DNA from: Cytobacillus eiseniae
GTDB taxonomy: Bacteria > Bacillota > Bacilli > Bacillales > Cytobacillaceae
Reading direction: 5' to 3'
DNA: 64,000 nt
NCBI RefSeq assembly: GCF_017874625.1
Contig: NZ_JAGIKZ010000002.1
Location: 62,001 to 126,000 of the forward strand
Below are positions 47,056 to 57,137 of this stretch, one piece after another; within the stretch, counting starts at the first letter, position 1, and each line of letters opens with the position of its first letter. The notes beneath the pieces were generated by a model that had not been told where the DNA came from, ran no database searches, and saw nothing but the letters and a program-made list of their open reading frames with translations. The translations under genes were made by a program, and so were the position numbers.

Positions 47056-47111
47056 TAACTTTCACTTTGCCTTGTTTCATGGTAAAATATGAAACGGAGG
47101 TGAGCTTTATT

Positions 47112-47555
47112 TTGCTTGCTACAATAGAAGGAATAGAAATTTTAGATCGAGCAGATCAACTAGCTAATATGATTATTGATTCTGAGGAGGCGGAGTATTA
47201 CCGCCAATGTTTATATAGATTGAAAAAAAGTAAAAAAACACAAAAAAAAATCCATGAATTTGTTAAAATGAAGGACCTTTATGAGGAAGTTCAGCGATTC
47301 GGAAAATATCATCCAGATTATAAAACAGTGATGAAATCGATTAGAGAATTAAAAAGAGAAGTAGATATGGATGAAAATGTTGCTGAATTTAGACGTGCAG
47401 AGAATAGCTTACAAGCAATTTTAGATGAGGTAAGTGCAATCATTGGACGTTCTGTCTCTGAGCAAATTAAAGTTCCAACTGGAAATCCGTTCTTTGACAG
47501 TTCATCGAGCTGTGGCGGGGGATGTGGCAGTGGAGGAAGTTGTGGCTGTTCATAA
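47112..47555 (+). CDS. ylbF: YlbF, Y-complex protein (YlbF/YmcA family)
   Basis: A 147-residue helical protein. The core matches YlbF ([36 protein letters not shown]). It ends in a Cys-Gly tail [13 protein letters not shown], with Cys at 134, 138, 144 and 146. With YmcA and YaaT it forms the Y-complex, which binds [4Fe-4S] clusters and steers RNase Y in mRNA maturation, competence, biofilm and sporulation. Start chosen as the TTG at 47112 behind CGGAGGTGAG; the longer frame from 47052 overlaps the previous gene. Confidence 0.92.
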   Translation: MLATIEGIEILDRADQLANMIIDSEEAEYYRQCLYRLKKSKKTQKKIHEFVKMKDLYEEVQRFGKYHPDYKTVMKSIRELKREVDMDENVAEFRRAENSLQAILDEVSAIIGRSVSEQIKVPTGNPFFDSSSSCGGGCGSGGSCGCS

Positions 47556-47599
47556 ATCGGATTGACATGGGGGAAATCCATGTCTTTAAAGGGGAAGAA

Positions 47600-47878
47600 A
47601 TGATGGAAGGTCAAAGACAAGGAATTATTGTTTGGCTTTATTCTTTAAAGCAAGCAAAAATGTTACGCCGATTCGGTAATGTCCATTTTGTTTCCAAACG
47701 GTTAAAATATGTAGTCGTATATTGTGACATTGAGGAAACGGAAAGCCTGATGGCGAAAATCAATGCCTATTCATTTGTAAAAAAAGTGGAGCCTTCGTAT
47801 AAGCCGTTTCTAAAAATGGAATTTGAAAATTCGAAACCAGATAAAGCAAAAGAGTATGATTATAAAATGGGTATATAA
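47600..47878 (+). CDS. ylbG: UPF0298 protein YlbG
   Basis: A 92-residue protein with [19 protein letters not shown] and [19 protein letters not shown], ending [11 protein letters not shown], matching YlbG. Two adjacent ATG codons (47600, 47603) follow AAAGGGGAAG; either may be used. A longer frame running back into ylbF is rejected. Downstream of ylbF by 44 bases, likely cotranscribed. Function unknown. Confidence 0.9.
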   Translation: MMEGQRQGIIVWLYSLKQAKMLRRFGNVHFVSKRLKYVVVYCDIEETESLMAKINAYSFVKKVEPSYKPFLKMEFENSKPDKAKEYDYKMGI

Positions 47879-47921
47879 AGTAAAGCTTCAAACAATAAAG
47901 GGATTGAGGCATATATGCTGG

Positions 47922-47963
47922 CAATAAAAAAGTTGAGAGTAGATAACTCTCAACTTTTTTATT
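47922..47963. terminator. Bidirectional terminator after ylbG
   Basis: AATAAAAAAGTTGAGAGT and ACTCTCAACTTTTTTATT form an 18-bp perfect stem with a 5-base loop. Confidence 0.92.
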
Positions 47964-47965
47964 GC

Positions 47966-48355
47966 CTAGCAGAGAGGTGGAATATAATGATTTAATCGTA
48001 AAATCCCAATTAAATATTGATAGAATAATTCCTTTTCAGCAAACATGATCGAAGGTTTAATATCAAGCTGAATGATCTCTTTTTGCAGTTCTGTTGCTGC
48101 TTCGGCAAACAGATCGAAGCGCTTATTAGGGATTGAATGTGGATTTGGGATGCCTTCTCTGCAAATATAAAGTGGTTGAAAGTTACCAGGATTTGTTGGT
48201 TGTAGGATCACAACAAGAGAAGTAACTTCTTTTTTATTGATCGTTGTATGAAAAGCCATCATATGGCTTAGTCTTGCTTCATTTGCCTTTGCAATTTCAA
48301 TTAATTCATAAATATCGGAAAAGCCTTCTCCGATTTCAATAAAACGCTGAATCAA
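47966..48355 (-). CDS. Conserved hypothetical protein
   Basis: A 129-residue cytosolic protein with MIQRFIEIGEGFSDIYELIE, VTSLVVILQPTNPGNFQPLY and IKPSIMFAEKELFYQYLIG. It looks like a conserved Bacillales protein of the ylbG-rsmD interval; I do not know a function. Start is TTG with AGAGGAGG upstream. Confidence 0.72.
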   Translation of the reverse strand: MIQRFIEIGEGFSDIYELIEIAKANEARLSHMMAFHTTINKKEVTSLVVILQPTNPGNFQPLYICREGIPNPHSIPNKRFDLFAEAATELQKEIIQLDIKPSIMFAEKELFYQYLIGILRLNHYIPPLC

Positions 48356-48569
48356 GTTATATTTCCTCCTCTAATTTTAAGTGGAACTTAAGCTGTCTAA
48401 TTTTGCGTACACCCTCCATACTGTATCATCTTCTTTTTGAAAATAGAAGTATCCATCCAATATTCCTAAAAAAACGACAATTTTTGCGAAATTGATGAAA
48501 ATTTCATGTGACTGTTGCTCTCCGATTTGATATGGTTAGTATAAAGAAATAAAGGTAAGGGGAATTCCA

Positions 48570-49994
48570 ATGTGGAGAACAGCTAGTCTGATTTTTGTCG
48601 TTCTAACTACGGCTATTGGAGGAATGTTATCGTGGCAATGGAAGGCGTACTCTAAGCAGGATAACCATATAAATGAAGATGCTGTAATGGTAGAACAGGA
48701 GATTACGGTTGAATCAAGTGAGAAGGATTTGCATATTACTCAAGTCATATCTGGCTTATCAGCAAAGAAGCCATATCAGGTTATTATTCCTAATGATATC
48801 TTTGATTGGTCTTGTACGGATGAGAATGGGGGAATATGTGAATCAAAGGATGAAGATCCACAAACTTTGATACCTAATCATAAAGAAATGATTTTTCAAT
48901 ATAAAATCCCAATCGAAAATAGTCATTCTGCGTTTTTGCTCGAAAATTGGACAATCACGATTTTTGATGTCAAGATCAACAGCTCTGATATCGAAATTAT
49001 TGACACAATTAGAAGAGAGGGCACATGGATAGTCGGTGCACCTAAAAAGGGAATAAAAGAACTGGATTTCATTGATTATTATTTATTTACAGCAGTTGGT
49101 GATGCCCCTGCTCTTTATTGGCAGCCTATTGAATTATTCAAATCAATAAATGAAAATGATATTGCTTTTTTCACAGAACAAAAGGATGCTGAAAAAAAGT
49201 CTTCATTCATGGTGGAGCTCGATAGCTTAGGTGATTTCCCTTATGTTTCGGTAGTCTTTACGAATGAGATTGGCGAGAAAATGGCTAATGGGATGATCTT
49301 TACCTCACCTAATACAAATGAGGATAATTTGAAGCGGAAATTTATTCAGTATTATTATGAATGGAAATTTGGTGGATTCTCAGTTGAAGAAGAGTGGATT
49401 TTAGATGTTTTCACTTCTTACAAGGCAAAACTGCAACCAATAACAAATAAGGCGAAGGCTATTTTGAATGAATTAACGGAAAAGCTGTCAGAAGAGGAGC
49501 TTACTTCATTTTTCAACTATATAAATAATGAAACAAGAGAAATAAATGCGGAAAAATTGGATCAGTTTATTTATCAAATAAAAGGGTTACATACATATTT
49601 CTTCAAGATGAATACAACTGAACATGCGAAGTTTTATCCACTATATTATTATGATACAAGATCCGTGTATATAGCTGATACTAAGAATGAGGAAATAGAA
49701 GTAATCTATGATCATGGAACGATGCTGTATCCATTTGTAGAAACTATTAAGGGGTTTGGCTTTGAAGTGAGTGAACTTCAAGATCAAGAAATGATGCTCG
49801 TGATTAGGGAGAATAGCACCTATCGATTTTATTTAAATAAGAATATTTTTATTTATAATGAGGAAGATTATGGATTGCTTGAAAATCCTTTAACGAAACT
49901 GAATGGAAAGTACTATATAAGTAAAGAATGGCTTAAAATGATTTTTAATGTTCAGTTTAAAGAAGGAGAACAAGAGATTAAATTATCTTTATAA
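48570..49994 (+). CDS. Large membrane-anchored extracytoplasmic protein of unknown function
   Basis: A 474-residue protein with an N-terminal anchor (TASLIFVVLTTAIGGMLSW) and a long, acidic outside part. The first third resembles a beta sandwich (MVEQEITVESSEKDLHITQV), the middle is helical (about 250-340), and the end (EDYGLLENPLTKLNGKYYI) recalls the small stalk domain often called copper-amine-oxidase-like in Firmicutes wall proteins. No catalytic motif found. RBS AAGGGGAATT. Stands alone between ylbG and rsmD; not in the B. subtilis order I know. Confidence 0.72.
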   Translation: MWRTASLIFVVLTTAIGGMLSWQWKAYSKQDNHINEDAVMVEQEITVESSEKDLHITQVISGLSAKKPYQVIIPNDIFDWSCTDENGGICESKDEDPQTLIPNHKEMIFQYKIPIENSHSAFLLENWTITIFDVKINSSDIEIIDTIRREGTWIVGAPKKGIKELDFIDYYLFTAVGDAPALYWQPIELFKSINENDIAFFTEQKDAEKKSSFMVELDSLGDFPYVSVVFTNEIGEKMANGMIFTSPNTNEDNLKRKFIQYYYEWKFGGFSVEEEWILDVFTSYKAKLQPITNKAKAILNELTEKLSEEELTSFFNYINNETREINAEKLDQFIYQIKGLHTYFFKMNTTEHAKFYPLYYYDTRSVYIADTKNEEIEVIYDHGTMLYPFVETIKGFGFEVSELQDQEMMLVIRENSTYRFYLNKNIFIYNEEDYGLLENPLTKLNGKYYISKEWLKMIFNVQFKEGEQEIKLSL

Positions 49995-50045
49995 AGATCT
50001 ATATTAGGCGACTATAAGACTCGAAAGTATAAATGAAAAAAGAAA

Positions 50046-50073
50046 ACCCTGCAGAATTTTCTGCAGGGTCCTT
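50046..50073 (+). terminator. Terminator of the 474-residue protein gene
   Basis: ACCCTGCAGAA and TTCTGCAGGGT form an 11-bp stem with a 2-base loop; the T tract after it is short. Confidence 0.75.
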
Positions 50074-50195
50074 CTATATCCTTATCTTAGGATAGAAGGC
50101 AAAGGGAGAGGAGAAACCGGAGGAAGAACTTATGGGGAAACGTAAGTCTTCTCCGCGGTTGGCAACAACATCCTCGAATAGATGCTGTTATACAC
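50070..50195 (+). ncRNA. ylbH leader RNA
   Basis: Three stems can be drawn: CCTTCTAT/ATAGAAGG (about 50070-50099), a long imperfect AACCG-GAGGAAG.../...CTTCTCC-CGGTT stem enclosing ACTTATGGGGAAACGTAAGT (50115-50160), and ACAACATC/GATGCTGT (50163-50188). Position before rsmD (ylbH) and this GC-rich, well-ordered block match the Rfam family known as the ylbH leader, whose ligand and mechanism are unknown. Confidence 0.75.
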
Positions 50196-50243
50196 ATTAT
50201 TTCCATAATAGAAATGGATATACACAAATAACAGATATTTTTT

Positions 50244-50280
50244 CTTGTCGCCCCTGAACGATGCGCTTCCGCTTTTCTAT
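50244..50280. repeat. Fragment of the GC-rich dispersed repeat
   Basis: CTTGTCGCCCCTGAACGATG, then GCGCTTCCGCTTTTCTAT, aligns with the right part of the repeat at 4486-4658 (CTTGTCGGGGGTGATCAAGG, then GCGCTTGCGCATTTG). Only about 37 bases remain. It lies between the ylbH leader and rsmD. Confidence 0.5.
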
Positions 50281-50354
50281 TTGGCGATAGGAATGAATTG
50301 TGGTAGGATAGGAGGGAAAAAAGATTAAATTGGAATAGTTATGTGGTGATTTAA

Positions 50355-51400
<1,046 letters not shown>

Positions 51401-51404
51401 AGAA

Positions 51405-51428
51405 AACGAGCACATTAAGTGCTCGTTC
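51405..51428. terminator. Bidirectional terminator between coaD and ylbJ
   Basis: AACGAGCAC and GTGCTCGTT pair around a 5-base loop. Confidence 0.85.
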
Positions 51429-51429
51429 G

Positions 51430-52644
51430 TTAATTTTTAGCCATTTGTTTGGCTAATAAGAGTACATAGCATGCTAAAGCAAAAATGGTAATAAGTGGCC
51501 CGACTTCAACTAATAGTTTATACATCTTTTGCAACCAGGATTCTTCACTGAAAAAGCTGACTGGGATTGCGTTGGATGGCTGCTCTGTGTTATAGAATCG
51601 TTCATAAATTGGGTTCCAGAGAATAGCAGCATAGATGGCAGCAAAAAAACCATGAAAGATCCTTGCAATAAAGAAAGGTTTAAAGCTAATATCAGACTGA
51701 GCTAAAATACTTGCAACTTGTGCCTGAACACTAAATCCACTAAAGGCTAAAATAAAACTGGTAATGACAATTTGTTCCATTAATGTCGCCTGTTGAATCT
51801 GACTCGTCATTTGGCTTCCAAGCGTAATTTCAAATAATCCAGAGATAAAAGGAATGCTTAATTCAGTAGGTAAATGAAGTGCTGATAGAAGATACTCTAG
51901 TCCACTTGCTAATATACCTGTAATGCCTAAATGGAATAGCAATTTATTAATGACTGAAAAAAGGATAATGAAACCACCGATCATAAGTAATGTTTTAATT
52001 GAAGACATTACAGCATCACCGAGGAGCTTACCGAGTGGGCGATTATCATTTATTCTTGTACGATGTAGTGCAGAAAAGGCTAATCGAAGTGATGGCTTTC
52101 TTTTTTGTGTTTTCTTACTAGTTTCTTGGTTTCGCCCATAGAATCTCATAAGGAGACCAACCGTAAAATTGCCGAGATAATGGGCAATAGCAAGGATAAC
52201 ACCTACTTTTGCATTATGAAAGAAGCCAACAGAAACCGCTCCAAAGATAAAAAGTGGATTTGAGCAGTTTGTGAAGGAAACAAGTCGTTCTGCTTCCACT
52301 TTCGATAATTGCCCTTCTTGTCTTAATCTCGTAGTTAATTTAGCACCAGCGGGGTATCCGCTTGCCATACCCATTGCCCAAGCAAAACCACCAACTCCAG
52401 GTACACGAAATAATGGTCTCATAAGAGGTTCGAGCAGGACACCTATAAATTTTACAACTCCGAAACCAATTAGCATTTCTGATACGATGAAAAAGGGCAA
52501 AAGTGAAGGAAAAACAATTTCCCACCACATATTTAGTCCTCTTATGGAGGCATCGACAGATTCTTGGGGAAATAAAATAAGTGAAATTGCCATCATTGAC
52601 ACGGTTAGAGCAAGAATAATTGTTTTTAATTTCGATCGGAACAC
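51430..52644 (-). CDS. ylbJ: Sporulation integral membrane protein YlbJ
   Basis: A 404-residue polytopic protein with about eight to ten spans and two nucleoside-recognition/gate domains (MWWEIVFPSLLPFFIVSEML; MSSIKTLLMIGGFIILFSVI). YlbJ is a sigma-E-dependent protein needed for heat-resistant spores. The GTG at 52644 was chosen because GGGAGG lies eight bases upstream; the TTG at 52662 lies upstream of that site. Confidence 0.92.
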   Translation of the reverse strand: MFRSKLKTIILALTVSMMAISLILFPQESVDASIRGLNMWWEIVFPSLLPFFIVSEMLIGFGVVKFIGVLLEPLMRPLFRVPGVGGFAWAMGMASGYPAGAKLTTRLRQEGQLSKVEAERLVSFTNCSNPLFIFGAVSVGFFHNAKVGVILAIAHYLGNFTVGLLMRFYGRNQETSKKTQKRKPSLRLAFSALHRTRINDNRPLGKLLGDAVMSSIKTLLMIGGFIILFSVINKLLFHLGITGILASGLEYLLSALHLPTELSIPFISGLFEITLGSQMTSQIQQATLMEQIVITSFILAFSGFSVQAQVASILAQSDISFKPFFIARIFHGFFAAIYAAILWNPIYERFYNTEQPSNAIPVSFFSEESWLQKMYKLLVEVGPLITIFALACYVLLLAKQMAKN

Positions 52645-52879
52645 GGGCAGTGCCTCCCTCAAAAGGTGAACTTACATTTTGAAAATAGCTTTTCATTAAA
52701 TTTGCTAATATAATATAAAGAAGCCAAAGCCTTTCAGACTTGTCCTCATATAAATTAATATACTCATAGAATGAAAAAAAAGACCATAAGATTGAACAGA
52801 GGATGCACATTATCCAATCTATTCATTTAACATATTAACTCCTAGTTTTGTATGATTTTCACATAAAGGAGGAATTCTT

Positions 52880-53671
52880 TTGCATCGCCCAAAGATAGGT
52901 CTGGCACTTGGTTCTGGTGGAGCGAGAGGGTTCGCTCATTTAGGAGCAATTAAAGTCTTGAAGGATGAGGGAATACCGATTGATTTAATTGCTGGAAGCA
53001 GCATGGGAGCAATGGTCGGTAGTTTTTATGGTGCAGGACTTGATATTGATCGACTTTATAAATTATCAACGGCTTTTAAACGAAAATATTATTTGGATTT
53101 TACTGTTCCAAGAATGGGTTTTATTGCTGGTGCACGAGTAAAAGAGCTCATTCGAATTTTCACTCATGGGAAGACGTTGGAGCAATTAGATATTCCTGTT
53201 CGAGTGGTAGCGACAGACTTGATGACTGGAGAAAAGGTCGTATTTGACCAAGGGCCAATTGCTGATGCAGTGCGGGCAAGTATTTCTATTCCAGGAATAT
53301 TTGTTCCTGAAAAAGTGAATGGACGTTTATTAGTAGATGGTGCTGTGGTTGATCGAGTCCCAGTATCAGTTGTTAAGGACATGGGAGCAGATATCATTAT
53401 TGCAATAGATGTCTCACATGTTAAAACAAGTGTAGAAATTACATCCATCTATGATGTGATTATGCAAAGCCTTGATATCATGCAAATGGAGCTCGTTGGC
53501 CATCGGGTAGTGGCTGCGGATATTATAATAAGGCCAAGTGTAGAAATGTATAGCTCAAGAGCGTTTACAAATATTGATGAAATTATCCAAATTGGAGAAG
53601 ATGAAACGAAGAAACATATTCTCTCCATAAAAAAAATGATTGAAGAGTGGAAGGAGCAGCCTGTTGAATGA
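52880..53671 (+). CDS. ylbK: Patatin-like phospholipase / NTE-family protein YlbK
   Basis: A 263-residue serine acyl hydrolase. Oxyanion hole GSGGARGFAHLG (residues 11-22), nucleophile elbow GSSMG (Ser41) and the catalytic Asp in LLVDGAVVDRVP form the Ser-Asp dyad. Predicted lipid esterase; substrate unknown. Start is TTG with AAAGGAGG upstream. Overlaps ylbL by four bases (ATGA), so the two are coupled. Confidence 0.93.
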   Translation: MHRPKIGLALGSGGARGFAHLGAIKVLKDEGIPIDLIAGSSMGAMVGSFYGAGLDIDRLYKLSTAFKRKYYLDFTVPRMGFIAGARVKELIRIFTHGKTLEQLDIPVRVVATDLMTGEKVVFDQGPIADAVRASISIPGIFVPEKVNGRLLVDGAVVDRVPVSVVKDMGADIIIAIDVSHVKTSVEITSIYDVIMQSLDIMQMELVGHRVVAADIIIRPSVEMYSSRAFTNIDEIIQIGEDETKKHILSIKKMIEEWKEQPVE

Positions 53672-54684
53672 GTAAAAAAATTTATGGACGATCCCTTGTT
53701 GCAGCTATTATCTTTGTCATAATTAGCTCCTTTATTTATTTGCCTTATTATGTATCAAAACCAGGCATGGCAAAAGAGCTTGAGCCGATCATTGAAGTTG
53801 AAAACGGCTATGATGAAGAGGGAAGTTTTATGTTAACAACTGTAAGGATGGGAAGAGCTAACATCTACTCTTATGCAATTGCTAAGTTTAGTAAATATCA
53901 GGAGTTATTCCCTTTAGATGCAATTAGGAGAGACGATGAGACAGACAAGGAATATAATGTTCGACAGCTCCATTTAATGGATTCTTCGAAATTATCAGCA
54001 ATAGAAATTGCTTATAAAAAAGCAGGAATTACAGTGAACTACGAGTATAATGGAGTTTTCGTATTAAATGTGTTAAAGAGTATGCCTGCAGAAGGAAAAC
54101 TTGAACCAGGTGATCGAATCTTTGAAGTAGATGGAAATAAATTTGACTCTTCAGAGCAATTTATTAGCTATGTTTCAGGGAAAAAAGAAGGGGAAGAACT
54201 GAATTTTTCAATTGAACGCAATTTAAAATCGATGACTGTTCAAATCCCTGTAAAAAAACTGCCTGAGACAGGGAAAGTTGGGATAGGTATTTCCCTTGTT
54301 GATGATAAGGAAATTCAAGTAGAGCCTAAAGTGACAATTGATAGCGCTGATATTGGTGGTCCGTCTGCTGGCTTAATGTTTTCATTAGAGATTTATAATC
54401 AATTAGTTGAGGAAGATTTAACGAAAGGTTATCAAATTGCAGGGACTGGTACAATTAATACAGAAGGCAAGGTTGGACCAATAGGTGGAATAGAACAAAA
54501 AATAGTAGCTGCAGACAAGGCAGGTGCAGCTGTTTTCTTTGCACCAAATGAAAACGGAGCAGCGGATTCAAACTATCGTGCTGCAAAATTAACTGCAGAG
54601 GATATAAAAACCAAAATGGAGATTGTTCCGGTAGACACTTTTGATGATGCGGTGAAATATTTAGAGAGCATGGAAGAAAAATAG
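53668..54684 (+). CDS. ylbL: PDZ-Lon-type serine protease YlbL
   Basis: A 338-residue membrane-anchored protease: N-terminal span (LVAAIIFVIISSFIYLPYY), PDZ domain (about 120-200; VLKSMPAEGKLEPGDRI) and a Lon S16 catalytic domain with Ser233 (GGPSAGLMFS) and Lys278 (PIGGIEQK), the Ser-Lys dyad. No ATPase domain, so it acts outside the membrane. In B. subtilis YlbL helps remove the cell-division inhibitor YneA. Confidence 0.93.
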   Translation: MSKKIYGRSLVAAIIFVIISSFIYLPYYVSKPGMAKELEPIIEVENGYDEEGSFMLTTVRMGRANIYSYAIAKFSKYQELFPLDAIRRDDETDKEYNVRQLHLMDSSKLSAIEIAYKKAGITVNYEYNGVFVLNVLKSMPAEGKLEPGDRIFEVDGNKFDSSEQFISYVSGKKEGEELNFSIERNLKSMTVQIPVKKLPETGKVGIGISLVDDKEIQVEPKVTIDSADIGGPSAGLMFSLEIYNQLVEEDLTKGYQIAGTGTINTEGKVGPIGGIEQKIVAADKAGAAVFFAPNENGAADSNYRAAKLTAEDIKTKMEIVPVDTFDDAVKYLESMEEK

Positions 54685-54710
54685 CGGCAAGATGCCGCTA
54701 TTTTTTTATA
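54681..54710 (+). terminator. Terminator of ylbKL
   Basis: ATAGCGGCA and TGCCGCTAT pair tightly, followed by seven T; the stem includes the ylbL stop codon. Confidence 0.88.
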
Positions 54711-55915
54711 ATTATTGGCGGTTGCTTGAACTCCTTTTCAAGCAGTTTTTGTTGTTGAATCCCTGAAGCAGCCATTGCATAAACTCTTGAGGCTCGAAGA
54801 TCGAGAAAAAGCTGTTCACTCGTTGTTGAGGATAATCTGGATATTAGAGGCAATGATAAATTGGATTTATACTTATTCAAGTATTTCTGCCCATTTGTTG
54901 TCATGCCTAATAATCGTAAATACTTTGGCTTCTCCTCTGCTAGATACATTTCTTCTTTCGTTGTATTTGTTAGTATATGTACACATGCCCTTTGAAGTCT
55001 TGTCCATGTATATCTTTTTGTCTTTACCTTTTCCATAAAATGTTGGAAGTCTTCGGATTGCAGGGCAGCTTGCTGCATTCGATTCTCTAAGCCTTCCTCA
55101 ATCTCATATATCTTTTTTAAGTCATTAAGAGCTGACTGAACTAGCCGGTACTTTAAGAATGGCCAATAATGCTCCCAATCATGAAAAAGCCCATACTTCT
55201 CCTTGTATGCTATTAAACCTTCAAATGTTGATTCGGGTACATACTGACGAATGGATGAGATTTGGGTCTGTTTAGAGCTGAGCACCTTTCTTATACTTGT
55301 AGCACTCGCAATTGATTCAGAGGAGAAATGAAGATCATGATAGTCTGCGTTTTTTCGGGCAATTGTCAATGCTTGAATGGAAGCATGCTGCTCTTTGGCT
55401 GATTTTATATATTGGTATCCCAGTATATTATTCGGCTTGGATAAATCAATTAAATGTTCATCAGGTACGAGAGCATGAAAAGCCAAAGAGGAGGCTTTCG
55501 GATAGCTATTGCCTTCGTGCAAATATTGCTTTATTTTGTTTTGATATTCCTTATTATTTTCTTCGAGAAAAGAAAGGGTTTGGTAGAAGCGATCGATCTG
55601 CCCATCTTCGCTTCCGAAGCAAAGATGGCGACATCCAGCAGCTTCAAGAATGGATACAGCTCCAGAAGCAAATGTATTGGCTTGTTGGGTTGCAAATGCA
55701 TAGGGCAATTCAAAGACGATATCAACACCTGCTTTTAAAGCCATTTCCGTTCGTGTCCATTTTGAAATGAAGGCAGGCTCTCCACGTTGTAGAAAGTTTC
55801 CGCTCATGACTGCAATGACTATTTCTGCATTAGTAGCTTTTCTTGCTTCGCAAATATGATAGTGATGTCCATTATGGAATGGATTGTATTCAACGACTAC
55901 ACCAACTGCATTCAT
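54698..55915 (-). CDS. tmcAL: tRNA(Met) cytidine acetate ligase
   Basis: A 405-residue enzyme (YlbM) of the nucleotidyltransferase superfamily that makes acetylcytidine at the wobble base of elongator tRNA-Met using acetate and ATP. Motif NPFHNGHHYHI (residues 11-21) is the adenylate-forming signature; FELPYAFATQQANTFASGAV follows. The C-terminal half is helical and tRNA-binding. AAAGGAG precedes the ATG. Confidence 0.93.
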   Translation of the reverse strand: MNAVGVVVEYNPFHNGHHYHICEARKATNAEIVIAVMSGNFLQRGEPAFISKWTRTEMALKAGVDIVFELPYAFATQQANTFASGAVSILEAAGCRHLCFGSEDGQIDRFYQTLSFLEENNKEYQNKIKQYLHEGNSYPKASSLAFHALVPDEHLIDLSKPNNILGYQYIKSAKEQHASIQALTIARKNADYHDLHFSSESIASATSIRKVLSSKQTQISSIRQYVPESTFEGLIAYKEKYGLFHDWEHYWPFLKYRLVQSALNDLKKIYEIEEGLENRMQQAALQSEDFQHFMEKVKTKRYTWTRLQRACVHILTNTTKEEMYLAEEKPKYLRLLGMTTNGQKYLNKYKSNLSLPLISRLSSTTSEQLFLDLRASRVYAMAASGIQQQKLLEKEFKQPPIIIKK

Positions 55916-55973
55916 CTTTATTTTTCTCCTTTATTATAGAATAACGTCTAACTACTCCTTACTTGAAAGCAAA

Positions 55974-56268
55974 GGCTCTTTTCTAAAAGATTGCTGCTTT
56001 TGAATCAAATGTTTTACCAATTAAGTCGGTTGATTGGAGCGGAAGGTGCGAGATCCTCGAAAATGCTGTCGCATTTCCTTCGTGCGGTGTGAATCCTAAG
56101 AAGCCAATTCAATGTCCTGTGGGATGCGTTGGACAGCTAAGACCTAAGCAGGAGAGGATGCTCCGAGGAGGCTCAAGCGGACAACCCCACGTAAAGGGAG
56201 CACACGTACGCGGAAATCAACTTTTACCAACTTTATCTTAATAAGCAACAATGCTTGCAAAAACAGCC
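55974..56268. mobile_element. MITE-like element, copy F (long form, perfect target duplication)
   Basis: A 295-bp copy with left end GGCTCTTTTCTAAAAGATTG and right end GCTTGCAAAAACAGCC. It is bracketed by identical 8-bp repeats AAAGCAAA (55966-55973 and 56269-56276). It contains the hairpin block and central GC-rich block. It sits between the divergent tmcAL and ylbN genes, so promoter effects on either are possible. Confidence 0.9.
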
Positions 56269-56526
56269 AAAGCAAAAAATGAACGTTAAGAATTTTTAAG
56301 TAGAAAAAGCCATATTCAATCTGTTAATATACAGTGAGATGGAACAGATGTGATAGCCTGCTTTTTGAAAATTCATTTAACCCGTTTAAAATAAGAATGT
56401 CATGTGAAAGCTATGCAAAATAGGTTATAATAATCTGATAATGCTCACATTATACTGTAAAGAAATTTTATTGACAAATAATTATAGGAAAGCTATAATT
56501 ACCTTTGTTGCCTTGGGGTGATTTGT

Positions 56527-57051
56527 ATGAAATGGACTTTAAGTCAGTTACAAAAATATCGAAGCAAGGATTTTCCATTTGATGAAATGGTCAATGTGGA
56601 TGAGATCAAAACGATTGATCCAACTATAATAGGCGCTTCACAAATGCATATAACTGGCCGAGCAGATATTGATTCGGCTAAGGTGACCTTTCATATGAAA
56701 ATTAAAGGTCATTTAATCCTTCCTTGTTCTCGTACTTTAGTTGATGTGAATTTCCCAATCAATGTGGAAACAACAGAAACTTTCCTCTTAAAGGATTTGG
56801 ATTACGAAACCGAAGAGGAAGTACATCGAGTAAAGGGTGAAGTGATTGACCTAATGCCGGTCATTCAGGAAATTCTTTTACTTGAAGTACCAATGCAAGT
56901 ATTCTGCGATGATCATAGTGAAGAAGGAGCTCCACAATCCGGTAAGGATTGGGAGGTTATTCAAGAGCAAGATAAGAAGGAAAAGATTGATCCTCGTCTT
57001 GCAGGACTTGCCCAATTTTTTGATCAAAATGATCCTTCTTCCGATTCATAA
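56527..57051 (+). CDS. ylbN: YceD/DUF177-family protein YlbN
   Basis: A 174-residue acidic protein of the YceD family, nearly always encoded before rpmF and thought to aid 23S rRNA or 50S maturation. Pattern includes [20 protein letters not shown] and [20 protein letters not shown]. Start at 56527 has TTGGGGTG six bases upstream; an in-frame TTG at 56518 is rejected. rpmF follows 86 bases later. Confidence 0.92.
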   Translation: MKWTLSQLQKYRSKDFPFDEMVNVDEIKTIDPTIIGASQMHITGRADIDSAKVTFHMKIKGHLILPCSRTLVDVNFPINVETTETFLLKDLDYETEEEVHRVKGEVIDLMPVIQEILLLEVPMQVFCDDHSEEGAPQSGKDWEVIQEQDKKEKIDPRLAGLAQFFDQNDPSSDS

Positions 57052-57137
57052 ACGGAAGAAAACAAAAGAAGCATTTGAAGGCCAAAGTTTACTATGGACT
57101 TCATAACTTTCTTAATACTTTTAAGGAGGTGTTTGAT

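Noticed and set aside
52662-52810. Overlapping minus-strand frame upstream of ylbJ (52340-52810)
   Set aside because: It runs antisense to nothing and overlaps ylbJ in another frame, with a low-complexity, unprotein-like translation.
55312-55770. Plus-strand 152-codon frame opposite tmcAL
   Set aside because: It is fully antisense to a conserved enzyme and lacks a ribosome binding site.
57075-57137. N-terminal extension of L32
   Set aside because: The strong AAGGAGGTG and TTG at 57138 give the exact family start; the extension has no ribosome binding site.
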